DNA from: Haliscomenobacter hydrossis DSM 1100
Lineage (GTDB): Bacteria > Bacteroidota > Bacteroidia > Chitinophagales > Saprospiraceae
Assembly (NCBI RefSeq): GCF_000212735.1
Contig: NC_015510.1
Location: forward strand, 6,201,001 to 6,265,000
Direction of reading: 5' to 3'
DNA: 64,000 nt
Shown one piece after another: positions 10,501-17,986 of this stretch (the first letter of the stretch is position 1; every line of letters starts with the position of its first letter). Below the pieces are notes generated by a model. The model had not been told where the DNA came from and searched no databases. It saw only the letters and a program-made list of their open reading frames with translations. Made by a program: the position numbers and the translations under genes.

Positions 10501-10648
10501 AGCCATTGCCCGAGCGGTAGAAACGGCGGGCTTTTTCCTGCGCTTCCATTCCGCTGCTACCCTGCTCGCGGAGTTCTTCCAGACAGCTGCCGGTCAGGCG
10601 TTTTTCAATGGCCGCTTCCAGGGCCTGTTCGTTGGTTTTACTGGGCAT
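7553..10648 (-). CDS. hsdR: type I restriction enzyme, R (motor/nuclease) subunit
   Basis: 1031 residues, a normal length for HsdR. An N-terminal nuclease domain carries the PD-(D/E)XK signature: 'IDLVLFANG' near residue 163 and 'ATLELKNHW' near 178. Next is an SF2 motor with Walker A 'HSAGSGKSN' near 327, 'DEAHSSQSG' near 441 and motif III 'LAFTATP', then helicase C with 'YLTGFDQPKL' and 'QALSRLNRSADKLGK', and a helical C-terminus that binds the methylase core. HsdR translocates DNA with ATP and cuts unmethylated DNA when docked on M2S. Its ATG (10646-10648) lies inside the end of hsdS (11-nt overlap), so the two are translationally coupled. All key motifs are present and the enzyme looks active. 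Confidence 0.97.
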   Translation of the reverse strand: MPSKTNEQALEAAIEKRLTGSCLEELREQGSSGMEAQEKARRFYRSGNGYYLGFPQDFNAQWAIDEYRFWDFLENTQAEELAKLQKQAEWKRKILERLDRMIKKYGILRLFRKGLDVDDAHFTLLYPLPLASSSETVKNNFEQNQFSATRQLRYSLANPGEEIDLVLFANGLPFATLELKNHWTGQNAKVHGQNQYRYKRDITQPLLNFGRCIVHFAVDTEEVYMTTKLNGPGTFFLPLNRGHNFGKGNPPNPQGHKTAYLWEDILTRQSVANIIQHFVRFDGKDNDPLAKKTLYFPRYHQLDVVRRLVGHASKHGVGHTYLIQHSAGSGKSNSITWAAYQLIETYPESETLPGSKGQDKPLFDSVIVVTDRRLLDKQLRENIREFSEVKNIVAPAYSSADLKSALEGGKKIIITTIQKFPFIIDGIADLSYKRFAVIIDEAHSSQSGTAAGKMNQAMGNSASSTEEEDEDPQDKILEAMRSRKMRGNASYLAFTATPKNATLERFGTRQPDGKYIPFDLYSMKQAIEEGFILDVLANYTTYKSYYEIEKSIEENPLFDTVKAQKKLRNFVEQNQQTIGTKAEIMLDHFITKLVNTKKLKGKAKAIVATQSIESAINYYFTLQKLLDARGNPFRIAIAFSGAKKIKGIEYTEDSINDFPAALDTAKPTEAGYISDKIARYFDLDEYRMLVVANKYLTGFDQPKLSAMYVDKKLQGVLAVQALSRLNRSADKLGKKTEDLFILDFYNSTEDIKKAFDPFYTSTSLSQATDVNVLHELKAQLDDTGVYEWQEVEAFVAKYFEGVNAQELSPIIDLAADRFNAALELEDQAKADYKIKAKQFVKIYGQMASILPYEILAWEKLFWFLKFLIPKLIIIDPTQDTLDELLNAVDLSTYGLERVKLNASIGLDASETELDPQNSNPRAAHSGEADEDPLDLIIKSFNERWFQGWEATPEEQRVKFVNLAQRIQEHPDFQEKYADNADPQNREIAFKKIFDDVMGKQRKNELDLYRLLSQDESFKVAMLDTLKRILRA

Positions 10649-11924
10649 GGGAACCGACTTTTATTTTACCGGTTACGGCGCTGTTGATTAAAGTGGCTTT
10701 GTATTCCTGGAGTTTGGCGATTTCTTGTTGTTTGAGGGTGATGGCGGTGGCGATTTTTTTCGATATATTTTCAAGATATTCAAATATTTGCTGCTGTTCT
10801 AGTTTTGGGGGGCAAACAATAATAGTTTGTCCAAGTTCTTCAGCATTAAGATGAGGTTGTGCTGCTCTCATCCTTAGAAGGTATAGTTGATCATATAAAA
10901 CATATTTAGCTAACAATGTGTAGCTTAAAAAACGGGGGTTAATTGATGTTGGTGTCAAAACCATATCATATCCAGCAATTGAACCAGCATAATGTTTAGG
11001 GATAATTGCAGAATCTCCAGTATATGCACCACTTCTCACTACTATGATGTCATTCTCCTTCAGCATAGGGTCTCTTTCCCAAGGAATATCTTCAGGATCT
11101 ACAAAAATTAAATCCTTTTCAACAATTCTCCCTCTTTCTACATTTGTAGCCCTTATCAGAGGCAACCCATCTTCCTTTGTTTTAGGTGGTTGCCCAAGTC
11201 CATATTTAATTTTACCAAGGGTTTTCAACCTTACAACTTCCCATCCCTCTGGCACTTCCCCAATCCATTCCACCCCACTGGCCTTCATTTTTACTTCCGG
11301 ATTCAGCCCTCGGGTAACGGCCTGATGGATGAGGATTTGGCGGCGTTCTTTGAGCAGTTCGATTTGTTTTTGTTTGATGTCGATGGCTTGATCGATCAGG
11401 GCGGTTTTGCGGTCGAGGAATTGGGCGATGGCGGTTTGTTCGGGGAGGGGAGGAAAAATCAACTCACTGTCTCCAATGTCCGAAAAATTAATGGTTTGCC
11501 TAACTCCAGACCCGAGTGTTTTCATAAATGCAACATCGTACCTGTGAAGCAGCCATTTGAAGTAAGTTTTGTCAAGTTTAACAATCGAATTTAAAACGAT
11601 GTATCCTGAACTAACCACTACATCTTTATCTGATAGCGCAATTCTCAAACTTATAAGGTCATAATTCAAGTTTAAAGGATTCAACAAGTATTCTCCTTTG
11701 GAAACTGCTTGATAAGATTTTTTGGTTGCTTCTGGTATCTTCTCTTCATCCTTGTATACCACTTTTCCAAAACTAATTGAGCCGCAGGGCAAGTCTACAT
11801 TGGTGATTTTTTTCTTTTCGCAAAAAAGCCTCTTCAATTTCACAACTTCCCAATGGCTTGGAACTGTTTCAATCCATTCCACCCCAGAATTCTTGTACGC
11901 CGGATATTTTTGTACATTCATCAT
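10638..11924 (-). CDS. hsdS: type I restriction enzyme, S (specificity) subunit
   Basis: 428 residues with the two-fold HsdS plan. Target-recognition domain 1 begins after 'SGVEWIETVPSHWEVVKLKR'. Central conserved helices follow ('PPLPEQTAIAQFLDRKTALI' and 'LKERRQILIHQAVTRG'). Domain 2 begins after 'SGVEWIGEVPEGWEVVRLKT', and a second distal helix set contains 'PPKLEQQQIFEYL'. Each domain reads one half of a bipartite target; the sites cannot be deduced here. The DNA encoding the recognition domains is visibly AT-richer than that of hsdR and hsdM, as expected for exchangeable modules. The start may be either of two adjacent ATGs (11924 or 11921). It overlaps hsdR by 11 nt but is separated from hsdM by 450 nt. 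Confidence 0.95.
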   Translation of the reverse strand: MMNVQKYPAYKNSGVEWIETVPSHWEVVKLKRLFCEKKKITNVDLPCGSISFGKVVYKDEEKIPEATKKSYQAVSKGEYLLNPLNLNYDLISLRIALSDKDVVVSSGYIVLNSIVKLDKTYFKWLLHRYDVAFMKTLGSGVRQTINFSDIGDSELIFPPLPEQTAIAQFLDRKTALIDQAIDIKQKQIELLKERRQILIHQAVTRGLNPEVKMKASGVEWIGEVPEGWEVVRLKTLGKIKYGLGQPPKTKEDGLPLIRATNVERGRIVEKDLIFVDPEDIPWERDPMLKENDIIVVRSGAYTGDSAIIPKHYAGSIAGYDMVLTPTSINPRFLSYTLLAKYVLYDQLYLLRMRAAQPHLNAEELGQTIIVCPPKLEQQQIFEYLENISKKIATAITLKQQEIAKLQEYKATLINSAVTGKIKVGSHAQ

Positions 11925-11999
11925 CGATCTCCATTGAATGGGTTAAAAATCGGTAAATTTTTGATCATCAAATACTTGTTCTTTTGAGCTTGTAGCGAA

Positions 12000-12198
12000 A
12001 ATCACATCTATCATCTTGAAACCCGCTGTTTCAACGGCGGGATTAGCCAGCCCCCCACGAATCACATCTAACATCGCTCCAGAGCGCGCATCATGAAATG
12101 AGGAAGATGCAAGCCTCTGGAGTGATGTTAGATGGAGTAGAGTACCGCGTCCAATACCCGCCGTTGAAACAGCGGGTTACAAGATGTTGGATGTGATT
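12000..12198. repeat. nested palindrome in the hsdM-hsdS gap
   Basis: Left arm AATCACATCTATCATCTTGA followed by AACCCGCTGTTTCAACGGCG; right arm CCCGCCGTTGAAACAGCGGG followed by TTACAAGATGTTGGATGTGATT. A second inverted pair nests inside (TCTAACATCGCTCCAGAG and CTCTGGAGTGATGTTAGA). With the 33-bp palindrome at 12265-12297 it fills much of the 450-nt gap, where I see no convincing gene. Confidence 0.75.
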
Positions 12199-12264
12199 GG
12201 TCGCTTTATGTCTCGGTTTACACATGTACTTCGTTCATTTTCAATTGATATGTTAAAGAATTGC

Positions 12265-12297
12265 GTCAATTGGTGCGACAGTGTCGCACCAATTGAC
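12265..12297. repeat. perfect 33-bp palindrome (16-bp arms, 1-nt centre)
   Basis: The arms are GTCAATTGGTGCGACA and its exact complement, around a single G. It lies about 80 nt past the hsdM stop in the direction of transcription. No T-tract follows, so it may be a protein-binding site or a cruciform rather than a simple terminator. Confidence 0.75.
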
Positions 12298-12374
12298 AGC
12301 CTCTTTTCCAATTCATTCTTGCGGGCAAAACCCAGCTTCTTGCAGCTTTTTGGCCATGTAAAGCTCATTTTTCA

Positions 12375-14741
12375 CTACCCCAAGGACAAAATTTCCCGAA
12401 TCAAGCCATCACTTTCTGACTCTAATTTCAAAATATCCGCGCTCACTTCCTCGATGCTGCGCAGCGGCTTGTGGCGGTAGAAGTACTTGTTGAAGCTGAT
12501 CTCGTAGCCAATTTTGGTGGCGTCGAGGTTGATCCAGGCTTCGGGTACGTGGGGTTTTACTTCCCGCAGAAAGTAGCGGTAGCTATTTTCTTTGAGGGGT
12601 ACGTTTTCGGTGTCCCGCAAGTCGCTTTCGGTTTCGTAAGTGAGGTATTCGCCTTTTTTGTCGCTGGGGTAGTAGCCGTAGTCGGGCAGTTGGGCTTCGG
12701 TACAACCCAGTTGCGCCAGGAGCTGGGCCAGTTTATCCCCCGTTAGTTTCAGGGTTGCTTTTTCTACTTTGGCGGCCTCCGCGTCGTACCAGCTCACGGC
12801 ATTCAGGATGCTGTTTTTTTCGGAGGCGGAGAGTTTGGTCTTTTTGGTTTTGAGTACGGCGTCCACCTCGTTTTTGAAGCGGTTGAAGTCCGTGTATGCG
12901 CTGCCGCCAATGGCTTGCATCAGTTCGGCGGCCAGGGCCAGAAGTTCGAGCTGTTTGTGCCAGAGGGCGGGACTGACGAGGGCTTTGCTCTGTTTGGCGT
13001 TCAGATTCAGGTCCTGTTTTTCGCACCAGTCCAGGATGTCCTTTTCGTGTTTGGCCAAGTCGGTATACACGGCTTCGCCGTAGGTTTCGTAAGCCCAGAC
13101 CATGGGTTCGCGCAGGCTTTTGTCGAAGCGCAGTTCGGCGATGCGTTCGAGTGTGAATTGCGCTTTCAGGCGTTTGGGGCGTTCGATGCTCACCTTGTAG
13201 TAGCCAAAATCGGCGTTGTCGAACACCTTGGCGGCGATGCCTTCGCCCTCTTGGGTACTGGGGTTGATGCTCCGTTCTATCTCCTGCATTTCCTCGTACA
13301 CGGACACAATCTCGCGGATGTGTTCCGGGGCAAACTCGCAGTTTTTGTTGCCCAGGTTTTTGCGCAGTTTGCGGTACAGTAGCCCCGCATCGATCAGTTG
13401 GACCTTGCCCTGGCGACTGGCGGCCTTGTGGTTGCTCAAAAGCCAGATGTAGGTGGTGATGCCGGTATTGTAAAAGAGGTTGTTGGGCAGTTGGATGATG
13501 GCTTCCAGCCAATCGTTTTCGATGAGGTAGCGGCGGATGTTGCTTTCGCCACCTCCGGCATCGCCCGTAAACAAGCTGCTGCCATTGTGCACCGAGGCAA
13601 TGCGCGAGCCCAGGGGGCTTTGGGAGAGGGGTTTCATTTTGTTGACCATCTCCATCAAAAACAGGAGCTGCCCATCCGAAGAACGGGGCGTGGCGTCGGC
13701 TTCTTCGACTTGGCCCCAATAGTCCGTGAGTTTGATTTTGAAGCGGGAGTCGATGACCTCCTTGCCGTCTTTGATGTATTTCTGCTCGCTCGCCCAGGAT
13801 TTGCCATAGGGCGGGTTGGACAACATAAAATCGAAGGTTTTGCCCGCAAACTCATCGGTGGAAAGGGTGGAGCCCACGCGGATGTTCTCGGGATCGTTGC
13901 CCTTAATCATCATGTCCGACTTGCAGATGGCGTAGGTTTCGTCGTTGATTTCCTTGCCGTAGAGGTACACATCGCCTTTGGCCTGGATGATGCCTTCTTC
14001 GTCTTTGACAAAATTTTGCGACTCGGTGAGCATGCCCCCGCTGCCACAGGCCGGATCGTAAATCGTCATGACGGGCGGCAGTTGCCGCGCCACGGGCTCA
14101 AAAATGAGGTGGGTCATCAGGTCAATCACCTCGCGAGGGGTGAAGTGTTCGCCTGCTTCCTCGTTGTTTTCTTCGTTGAATTTGCGGATGAGTTCTTCAA
14201 ACACGTAGCCCATGCCCAGGTTGCTCAGGGCTGGGAGTTTGCGGCCATCGGGGTCGGTTTTTTCAAAAGGGGTTAGGTTAATCGCGGGGGAAGTGAATTT
14301 TTCGAGTACATCCAGCAAGACGTCCTTGGCGGCCATGTGGCGTACCTGGCTTTTGAGTTTGAACTTCTCGATGATCTCCTTCACATTGGGACTGAAGCCA
14401 TTCAGGTAGTCTTCAAAGTTGGCTTGCAGGATTTGCTGGTTGTTGGTGGCGGTATCTTTCAATAGCTGCAAGGTCCACTTGCTGGTGTTGTAGAATACAT
14501 ATCCGCTGGCATCCCGCAGTCCATTTTCGTCCCATTCGGTGAATTTGGCTTCGTCGCGCTGAAAGGCCAACTCTTCCAATACCGCATCTTTGGTAGGCTC
14601 CAGCAAGGCATCCAGGCGGCGGAGCACCACCATGGGCAGAATGACATCGCGGTATTTTCCACGTACGTATACGTCGCGCAGGCAGTCGTCGGCAATGGAC
14701 CAGATGAAGGAAACGAGTTTATTGTGTACGGTGCGGTTCAT
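12375..14741 (-). CDS. hsdM: type I restriction enzyme, M (N6-adenine methyltransferase) subunit
   Basis: 788 residues. An N-terminal helical HsdM_N region begins MNRTVHNKLVSFIWSIADDC. The AdoMet motif I 'DPACGSGGML' is near residue 232 and the catalytic motif IV 'NPPYGKSW' near 309. 'GEHFTPREVIDLM', just upstream of motif I, is typical of HsdM. The C-terminal third is longer than in the shortest HsdM proteins, with an extra helical region rich in Lys and Glu (about residues 560-700). With HsdS it methylates adenines and protects host DNA. The order hsdM-(450-nt gap)-hsdS-hsdR is on one strand. The 450-nt palindromic gap means hsdS-hsdR may need their own promoter or read-through. Confidence 0.96.
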   Translation of the reverse strand: MNRTVHNKLVSFIWSIADDCLRDVYVRGKYRDVILPMVVLRRLDALLEPTKDAVLEELAFQRDEAKFTEWDENGLRDASGYVFYNTSKWTLQLLKDTATNNQQILQANFEDYLNGFSPNVKEIIEKFKLKSQVRHMAAKDVLLDVLEKFTSPAINLTPFEKTDPDGRKLPALSNLGMGYVFEELIRKFNEENNEEAGEHFTPREVIDLMTHLIFEPVARQLPPVMTIYDPACGSGGMLTESQNFVKDEEGIIQAKGDVYLYGKEINDETYAICKSDMMIKGNDPENIRVGSTLSTDEFAGKTFDFMLSNPPYGKSWASEQKYIKDGKEVIDSRFKIKLTDYWGQVEEADATPRSSDGQLLFLMEMVNKMKPLSQSPLGSRIASVHNGSSLFTGDAGGGESNIRRYLIENDWLEAIIQLPNNLFYNTGITTYIWLLSNHKAASRQGKVQLIDAGLLYRKLRKNLGNKNCEFAPEHIREIVSVYEEMQEIERSINPSTQEGEGIAAKVFDNADFGYYKVSIERPKRLKAQFTLERIAELRFDKSLREPMVWAYETYGEAVYTDLAKHEKDILDWCEKQDLNLNAKQSKALVSPALWHKQLELLALAAELMQAIGGSAYTDFNRFKNEVDAVLKTKKTKLSASEKNSILNAVSWYDAEAAKVEKATLKLTGDKLAQLLAQLGCTEAQLPDYGYYPSDKKGEYLTYETESDLRDTENVPLKENSYRYFLREVKPHVPEAWINLDATKIGYEISFNKYFYRHKPLRSIEEVSADILKLESESDGLIREILSLG

Positions 14742-14922
14742 GCTTCGGCTTGGGTGTTTGATGTCTTTTTACGAAAAAAGAGGATGCAAGGTTACATCCC
14801 GCATTGAATTTGTTAGAATTGGGTTGAAAATACGATAAAGTTTTTGGGATAAAAAAGGGAAAAGGTGTTAGAGAATGTAACTTATTTGTTTTTTTCTCGT
14901 AAAGAAATAAAAACAATAGACC

Positions 14923-15732
14923 ATGATCAAGGAATTACCTAATTGGAAGTACGATTATTTTATATCCCAATTGCACCGCACAGCTTACAAGAAACACGAA
15001 AGTTTCATCATCAATTCTTTGTTGCACGATGTGAGATTGCTGGATTTAAAGCCGAGTACCCAGCATTACGTCAAGCGGAATGACGATTCTGGCCAGTATG
15101 CACTGCTGGATTTGTACTATCCGCAAATCAACTTTGCCATTGAAATCGACGAGCCGCACCACAATGAAGTTCAGGATTCAAAAAGGCAAGCAGAGGTGGA
15201 AAAAAAGATCAGTGCAGATTTCCGCCGCATTGTGATTAAAGAAGGCAATATCCTGCAACAGGTGGAAGCGTTAAAGGCCGCTTTGCTGGCCAAAGCGGAT
15301 CAAATCAAAAGTGCCTCACAATGGAAGGAATGGGAAGAGCCTAAAAATGTTGACATCCATGAGTTGAAAGGGATGTTCAAACACGCTCTTTTTGTGAAAA
15401 TCAAGGGCGAGATTCACCCCGAACACTTGATGGGCCGTCAAACGGGTTTTTGGAAATTAGCTCCCTGGCGGCGGGAAAGGGTTAACAAAACCGTAGTGGT
15501 GCATGATGGGGTGATTACCCGTATGTTTGAAGACATTGAGTGGGTCCAAGCCAGCGATAAGAAAAAATGGGGGTACCGTGGGAAGGAAATCACGGAGGGT
15601 GATTTGATCGGCACCAGGGTGTATGGCTGGACCTGGCAACAAACGGTGACCTATTCGAAGGATGTGGATGCAGGGTTGAGTATTGCACAACAGCAAGAAG
15701 CAAAATATTACGAGGGCGAAAGTGAGGCTTAA
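14923..15732 (+). CDS. PD-(D/E)XK nuclease with C-terminal PUA/SRA-like domain; candidate modification-dependent endonuclease
   Basis: 269 residues, divergent from hsdM. The N-terminal half has an endonuclease core: Asp63 in 'LLDLYYPQ', then 'FAIEIDEPHH' with Glu74 and Asp76, followed by a helix and strand 'FRRIVIKEG', a Vsr/DUF559-like arrangement. The C-terminal half (about 125-250) is a separate beta-rich domain: 'GRQTGFWKLAPWRRERVNKT', 'VVVHDGVITRMFEDIEW', 'KKWGYRGKEI' and 'LIGTRVYGW'. This resembles the PUA/SRA-type readers found in PvuRts1I/AbaSI-like type IV enzymes, which cut DNA containing modified cytosine. Adjacency to a type I system supports a defence role. The nuclease call is firm; the modification-dependence is an inference. 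Confidence 0.6.
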   Translation: MIKELPNWKYDYFISQLHRTAYKKHESFIINSLLHDVRLLDLKPSTQHYVKRNDDSGQYALLDLYYPQINFAIEIDEPHHNEVQDSKRQAEVEKKISADFRRIVIKEGNILQQVEALKAALLAKADQIKSASQWKEWEEPKNVDIHELKGMFKHALFVKIKGEIHPEHLMGRQTGFWKLAPWRRERVNKTVVVHDGVITRMFEDIEWVQASDKKKWGYRGKEITEGDLIGTRVYGWTWQQTVTYSKDVDAGLSIAQQQEAKYYEGESEA

Positions 15733-15747
15733 AATAACCCAAGGTGA

Positions 15748-15816
15748 ATTCAACCGTCTCCGTGGTTCCACAAAACACCGGAATCCCCGGACGACCGCAG
15801 GGCCGATTAGTTCTAA
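15748..15816. repeat. dispersed repeat CCGCGGTTGAAT / CGGACGACC, copy 2
   Basis: Starts TTCAACCGTCTCCGTGGTT and continues through CGGAATCCCCGGACGACCGC to AGGGCCGATTAGTTCT. It matches 6411-6473 (inverted) and 16772-16860. It directly precedes the first REP copy, so these two repeat families border the transposase region together. Confidence 0.6.
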
Positions 15817-15821
15817 GCTTC

Positions 15822-16127
15822 AACCCCGAAGGGGTGACATGATTATAGCAAATGGGAATCGCAGCGTTTTTCCCAAGAGAAACCCCGAAGGGGTGGTATT
15901 ATTTTATTTTAAGGCGACACGCAAAAGAATAATGCCACCCCTTCGGGGTTTCTCTTGGATAACGACCTGGGCATTCACCAATTTCTATAATCATGTCACC
16001 CCTTCGGGGTTTTTCTTGGAACGGGATGGGCACCGCATATTTTTATAATCATGTCACCCCTTCGGGGTTTATCTTGGCACGGCACGGGCGCGGCATTTTT
16101 CTATAATCATACCACCCCTTCGGGGTT
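15822..16127. repeat. array of six REP-like palindromes (AACCCCGAAGGGGT)
   Basis: Copies of the palindrome CCCCGAAGGGG / CCCCTTCGGGG lie at 15822-15835, 15881-15894, 15937-15950, 15998-16010, 16056-16068 and 16114-16127. The first two face the other way from the last four. Most carry the flank ATAATCATGTC or ATAATCATACC and a CAAGA/TCTTGG word. The last copy lies 8 nt past the transposase stop. This is the layout of a REP-RAYT unit, in which a single-copy HUH transposase sits next to REP sequences it can bind. Confidence 0.85.
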
Positions 16128-16135
16128 TAATTTTG

Positions 16136-16596
16136 TCATTCCAACCAATCAAAAAGGTACTTTTCGTTGTATTCGACTTCGAATTTTTGCAAAAACTCCA
16201 GGTACTCTTCCTTGAATGTTTTTTGCGATGGTGTTTTTCCTGATTCAAAATGTACTTATACACCGCATCCATTTGGGAATGGGCGTAGGAGAATGCGCCA
16301 TAGCCGTCTTGCCAGGAAAATTCATAGGGGAGGAATTGCCGGTCATTGATGAAATCACTGCTGTTGTTTTTGACATCGCGGATCAAATTTGAAACCGACA
16401 TGGATGGCCTGAGACCAACAAAAACATGGACATGATCCGCCACACCATTCACAATAATCGACTTCTGGTTTTTGTTCTTAATGACGCCCGCCATGTATTT
16501 GAATACCTCTTCTCGCCAGGGGTTCTGCAGCAAATTTTGCCTACCTTTTACCGCAAAAACATATTGGATGTAGATTTGAGTATAGGTTCCAGCCAT
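16136..16596 (-). pseudogene. REP-associated tyrosine transposase (RAYT, IS200-like), frameshifted
   Basis: Starts MAGTYTQIYIQYVFAVKGRQ at 16596. It has the HUH motif in 'ADHVHVFVGL', 'SWQDGYGAFSYAHSQMDAVY' with the candidate nucleophilic Tyr in 'VYKYILNQEKHH', then loses frame. Adding one base to the A6 run (T6 on the plus strand, 16219-16224) restores the conserved tail 'KKTFKEEYLEFLQKF' and 'EYNEKYLFDWLE', ending at the TGA 16136-16138. RAYTs nick and join single-stranded REP DNA. Without correction the frame runs on into the REP array. The lesion could be a true mutation, a sequencing error or a slippage site; the heptamer is not phased as a canonical -1 signal. Confidence 0.85.
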
Positions 16597-16641
16597 TTTT
16601 ATCGTTTTGGTGAATCGAAGGTAGAGGGATGTAGGAAAGCA

Positions 16642-16678
16642 GTCCAGGCACTTTTGGCGGGATTTGACCAGGGCAAAT
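16642..16678. repeat. 37-bp direct repeat, left copy
   Basis: GTCCAGGCACTTTTGGCGGG followed by ATTTGACCAGGGCAAAT. It matches 17829-17865 at 35 of 37 positions in the same orientation, 1187 bp apart, with the KilA-N gene between the two. Confidence 0.7.
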
Positions 16679-16771
16679 CGGAGGTATTGCGGTAGATTAG
16701 GGATCAAATTAAGTTTAGAGAAAGCCCCCGTGTTTTTCCAGCTAGATACAGTTAGGCCGCAGAGCAACCAA

Positions 16772-16860
16772 ATTCAACCGCATCCGCGGTTGCCAAAACA
16801 TCCGAACGCCGGAATCCCCGGACGACCGGGGCTATTCTGAATTCAACCGCTACCGCGGTT
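16772..16860. repeat. dispersed repeat CCGCGGTTGAAT / CGGACGACC, copy 3
   Basis: ATTCAACCGCATCCGCGGTT, then CGGAATCCCCGGACGACCGG, then a second ATTCAACCGCTACCGCGGTT. The two outer words are direct repeats of each other around the central block. It occupies the gap 16597-17030 together with a 37-bp direct repeat and the palindrome at 16937-17021; no gene is seen there. Confidence 0.6.
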
Positions 16861-16936
16861 AGAAGTTGGGGAATCTGCGCTTGTGTTTTTTGGAAACTGG
16901 TAAGGAGTTGACGTTCTAAATCAGTTTATACCATAT

Positions 16937-17021
16937 GGAGTGAGGTTTTGTGCAAATCGTCTCGGCAAAACCCTGCAAAATCCGGGTTTTCAAAACTCAT
17001 TTGCACAAAACCTGACTCCGC
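16937..17021. repeat. palindrome downstream of the KilA-N gene
   Basis: GGAGTGAGGTTTTGTGCAAAT on the left pairs with ATTTGCACAAAACCTGACTCC on the right; an inner pair (CAAAACCC and GGGTTTTC) nests within. It starts 9 nt past the KilA-N stop in the direction of transcription, so it may end that transcript. Confidence 0.65.
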
Positions 17022-17030
17022 GAAGTATAT

Positions 17031-17747
17031 TCACCCAATCACCTCTTTGAGCACATCCTCATGATACGTCCGCACCTGGCCAAAGCGTTCATCGTGTGCA
17101 GTACCAGTAGGAGTACTTTTGTTGCGGCTTAGTGTTGCGGCGGTTTTGCCCCATTCCTTGGCCAAGTGGAGCGGGCAAGAAATCTTCTTCAAATTGCAGT
17201 ATCCGGCGATGGTATAATAGTGATCGTCTACACTAATGATTTTGGACTCCAGTTCATCGAGGCGTTGGGCGGTTTTATGCAGTTGCTCGCGCACATCCTC
17301 ATTGATCTGTTCCTGCTTCTCCCACTGCTCGGCGAGGAGGCGCAATGTCGCCGCAAAGCCAGAGGGAGGAATGCCTATAAGACGAGTTTCACCGGTGGTA
17401 ATCAGTTCTTGTATACGATCATAAACCCAAAGTTCAAAACGAGGGCTAAGCCAAGCCGCGAATTTGAGGGCGAGTTTTTCGTCCATCCAGGTGCCTTGGA
17501 GTCCTTCCGCTGCGTCACCGCCTTTGACAACCCGCAATACCTCTTGAGAAGGAGCGATATGGGAATTCCCATATCGCTCCTCGATAAGTAGAATATAATC
17601 CTGGGTATTTTTCAGTCTCAGGAAATCCCCTACCATTTTACCCTTGAAAGGTTTAGCCATCTCCGTAGCATTGATCATTTTATTGCCATCAGCAAATTCG
17701 AAGCTGATGTGCTGGCCTTCGTAATCAAATTTGACAATCTCACTCAT
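17031..17747 (-). CDS. KilA-N domain protein
   Basis: 238 residues. The N-terminal KilA-N DNA-binding domain is clear: 'ADGNKMINATEMAKPFKGK' then 'GDFLRLKNTQDYI', 'GTWMDEKLALKFAAWLSPRF' and 'ELWVYDRIQELITTG', about residues 15-115. A helical linker (about 130-165) precedes a C-terminal region beginning 'DDHYYTIAGYCNLKKI' that contains a Tyr- and His-rich turn. KilA-N proteins are common in phages and large DNA viruses, but single copies also occur in Bacteroidota chromosomes, where the role is unknown. The gene stands alone between repeats and opposite a DoxX-like gene. Nearby mobile signatures (RAYT, direct repeats) suggest transfer, which is an inference. Confidence 0.85.
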   Translation of the reverse strand: MSEIVKFDYEGQHISFEFADGNKMINATEMAKPFKGKMVGDFLRLKNTQDYILLIEERYGNSHIAPSQEVLRVVKGGDAAEGLQGTWMDEKLALKFAAWLSPRFELWVYDRIQELITTGETRLIGIPPSGFAATLRLLAEQWEKQEQINEDVREQLHKTAQRLDELESKIISVDDHYYTIAGYCNLKKISCPLHLAKEWGKTAATLSRNKSTPTGTAHDERFGQVRTYHEDVLKEVIG

Positions 17748-17828
17748 GGTGTCATGCGTATTTCTGGTAAAGAGGGCAGGGTGGGTTCGGGTTTTCGTGC
17801 GACCAAGGTAGGGCGATCGGCGAGGGGA

Positions 17829-17865
17829 GTCCAGGAACTTTTGGCAGGATTTGACCAGGGCAAAT
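17829..17865. repeat. 37-bp direct repeat, right copy
   Basis: GTCCAGGAACTTTTGGCAGG followed by ATTTGACCAGGGCAAAT; two mismatches to the copy at 16642-16678. It lies in the gap between the divergent KilA-N and DoxX-like genes. Confidence 0.7.
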
Positions 17866-17937
17866 TAGGGGGATTGTGAACTGAGCGGCGTGCTCGAAGA
17901 AAAATAAAAAATAAGTTTAAAAAATAAAAATAAATTT

Positions 17938-17945
17938 TACTTTTG
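17938..17945 (+). promoter_or_regulatory. Bacteroidota-type -7 promoter element for the DoxX-like gene
   Basis: TACTTTTG fits the TAnnTTTG -7 consensus of the Bacteroidota primary sigma factor and lies 41 nt before the ATG in an AT-rich stretch. No clear -33 TTG is seen at the expected distance. Confidence 0.4.
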
Positions 17946-17986
17946 TTTTTATTTTGTGCCACCTTTTACCTTATAACACAACAACC

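Noticed and set aside
9674-10687. 337-codon open frame opposite hsdR
   Set aside because: It lies over conserved HsdR nuclease and motor motifs; composition and lack of domains mark it as a shadow.
12177-12368. 63-codon minus-strand frame between hsdM and hsdS
   Set aside because: It runs through the perfect 33-bp palindrome and part of another repeat; no family resemblance and no coupling signal.
15822-16127. The repeated palindromes as a CRISPR array
   Set aside because: Repeats are 13-14-bp palindromes in both orientations with uneven spacing and shared flanks; no cas genes. They fit REP sequences.
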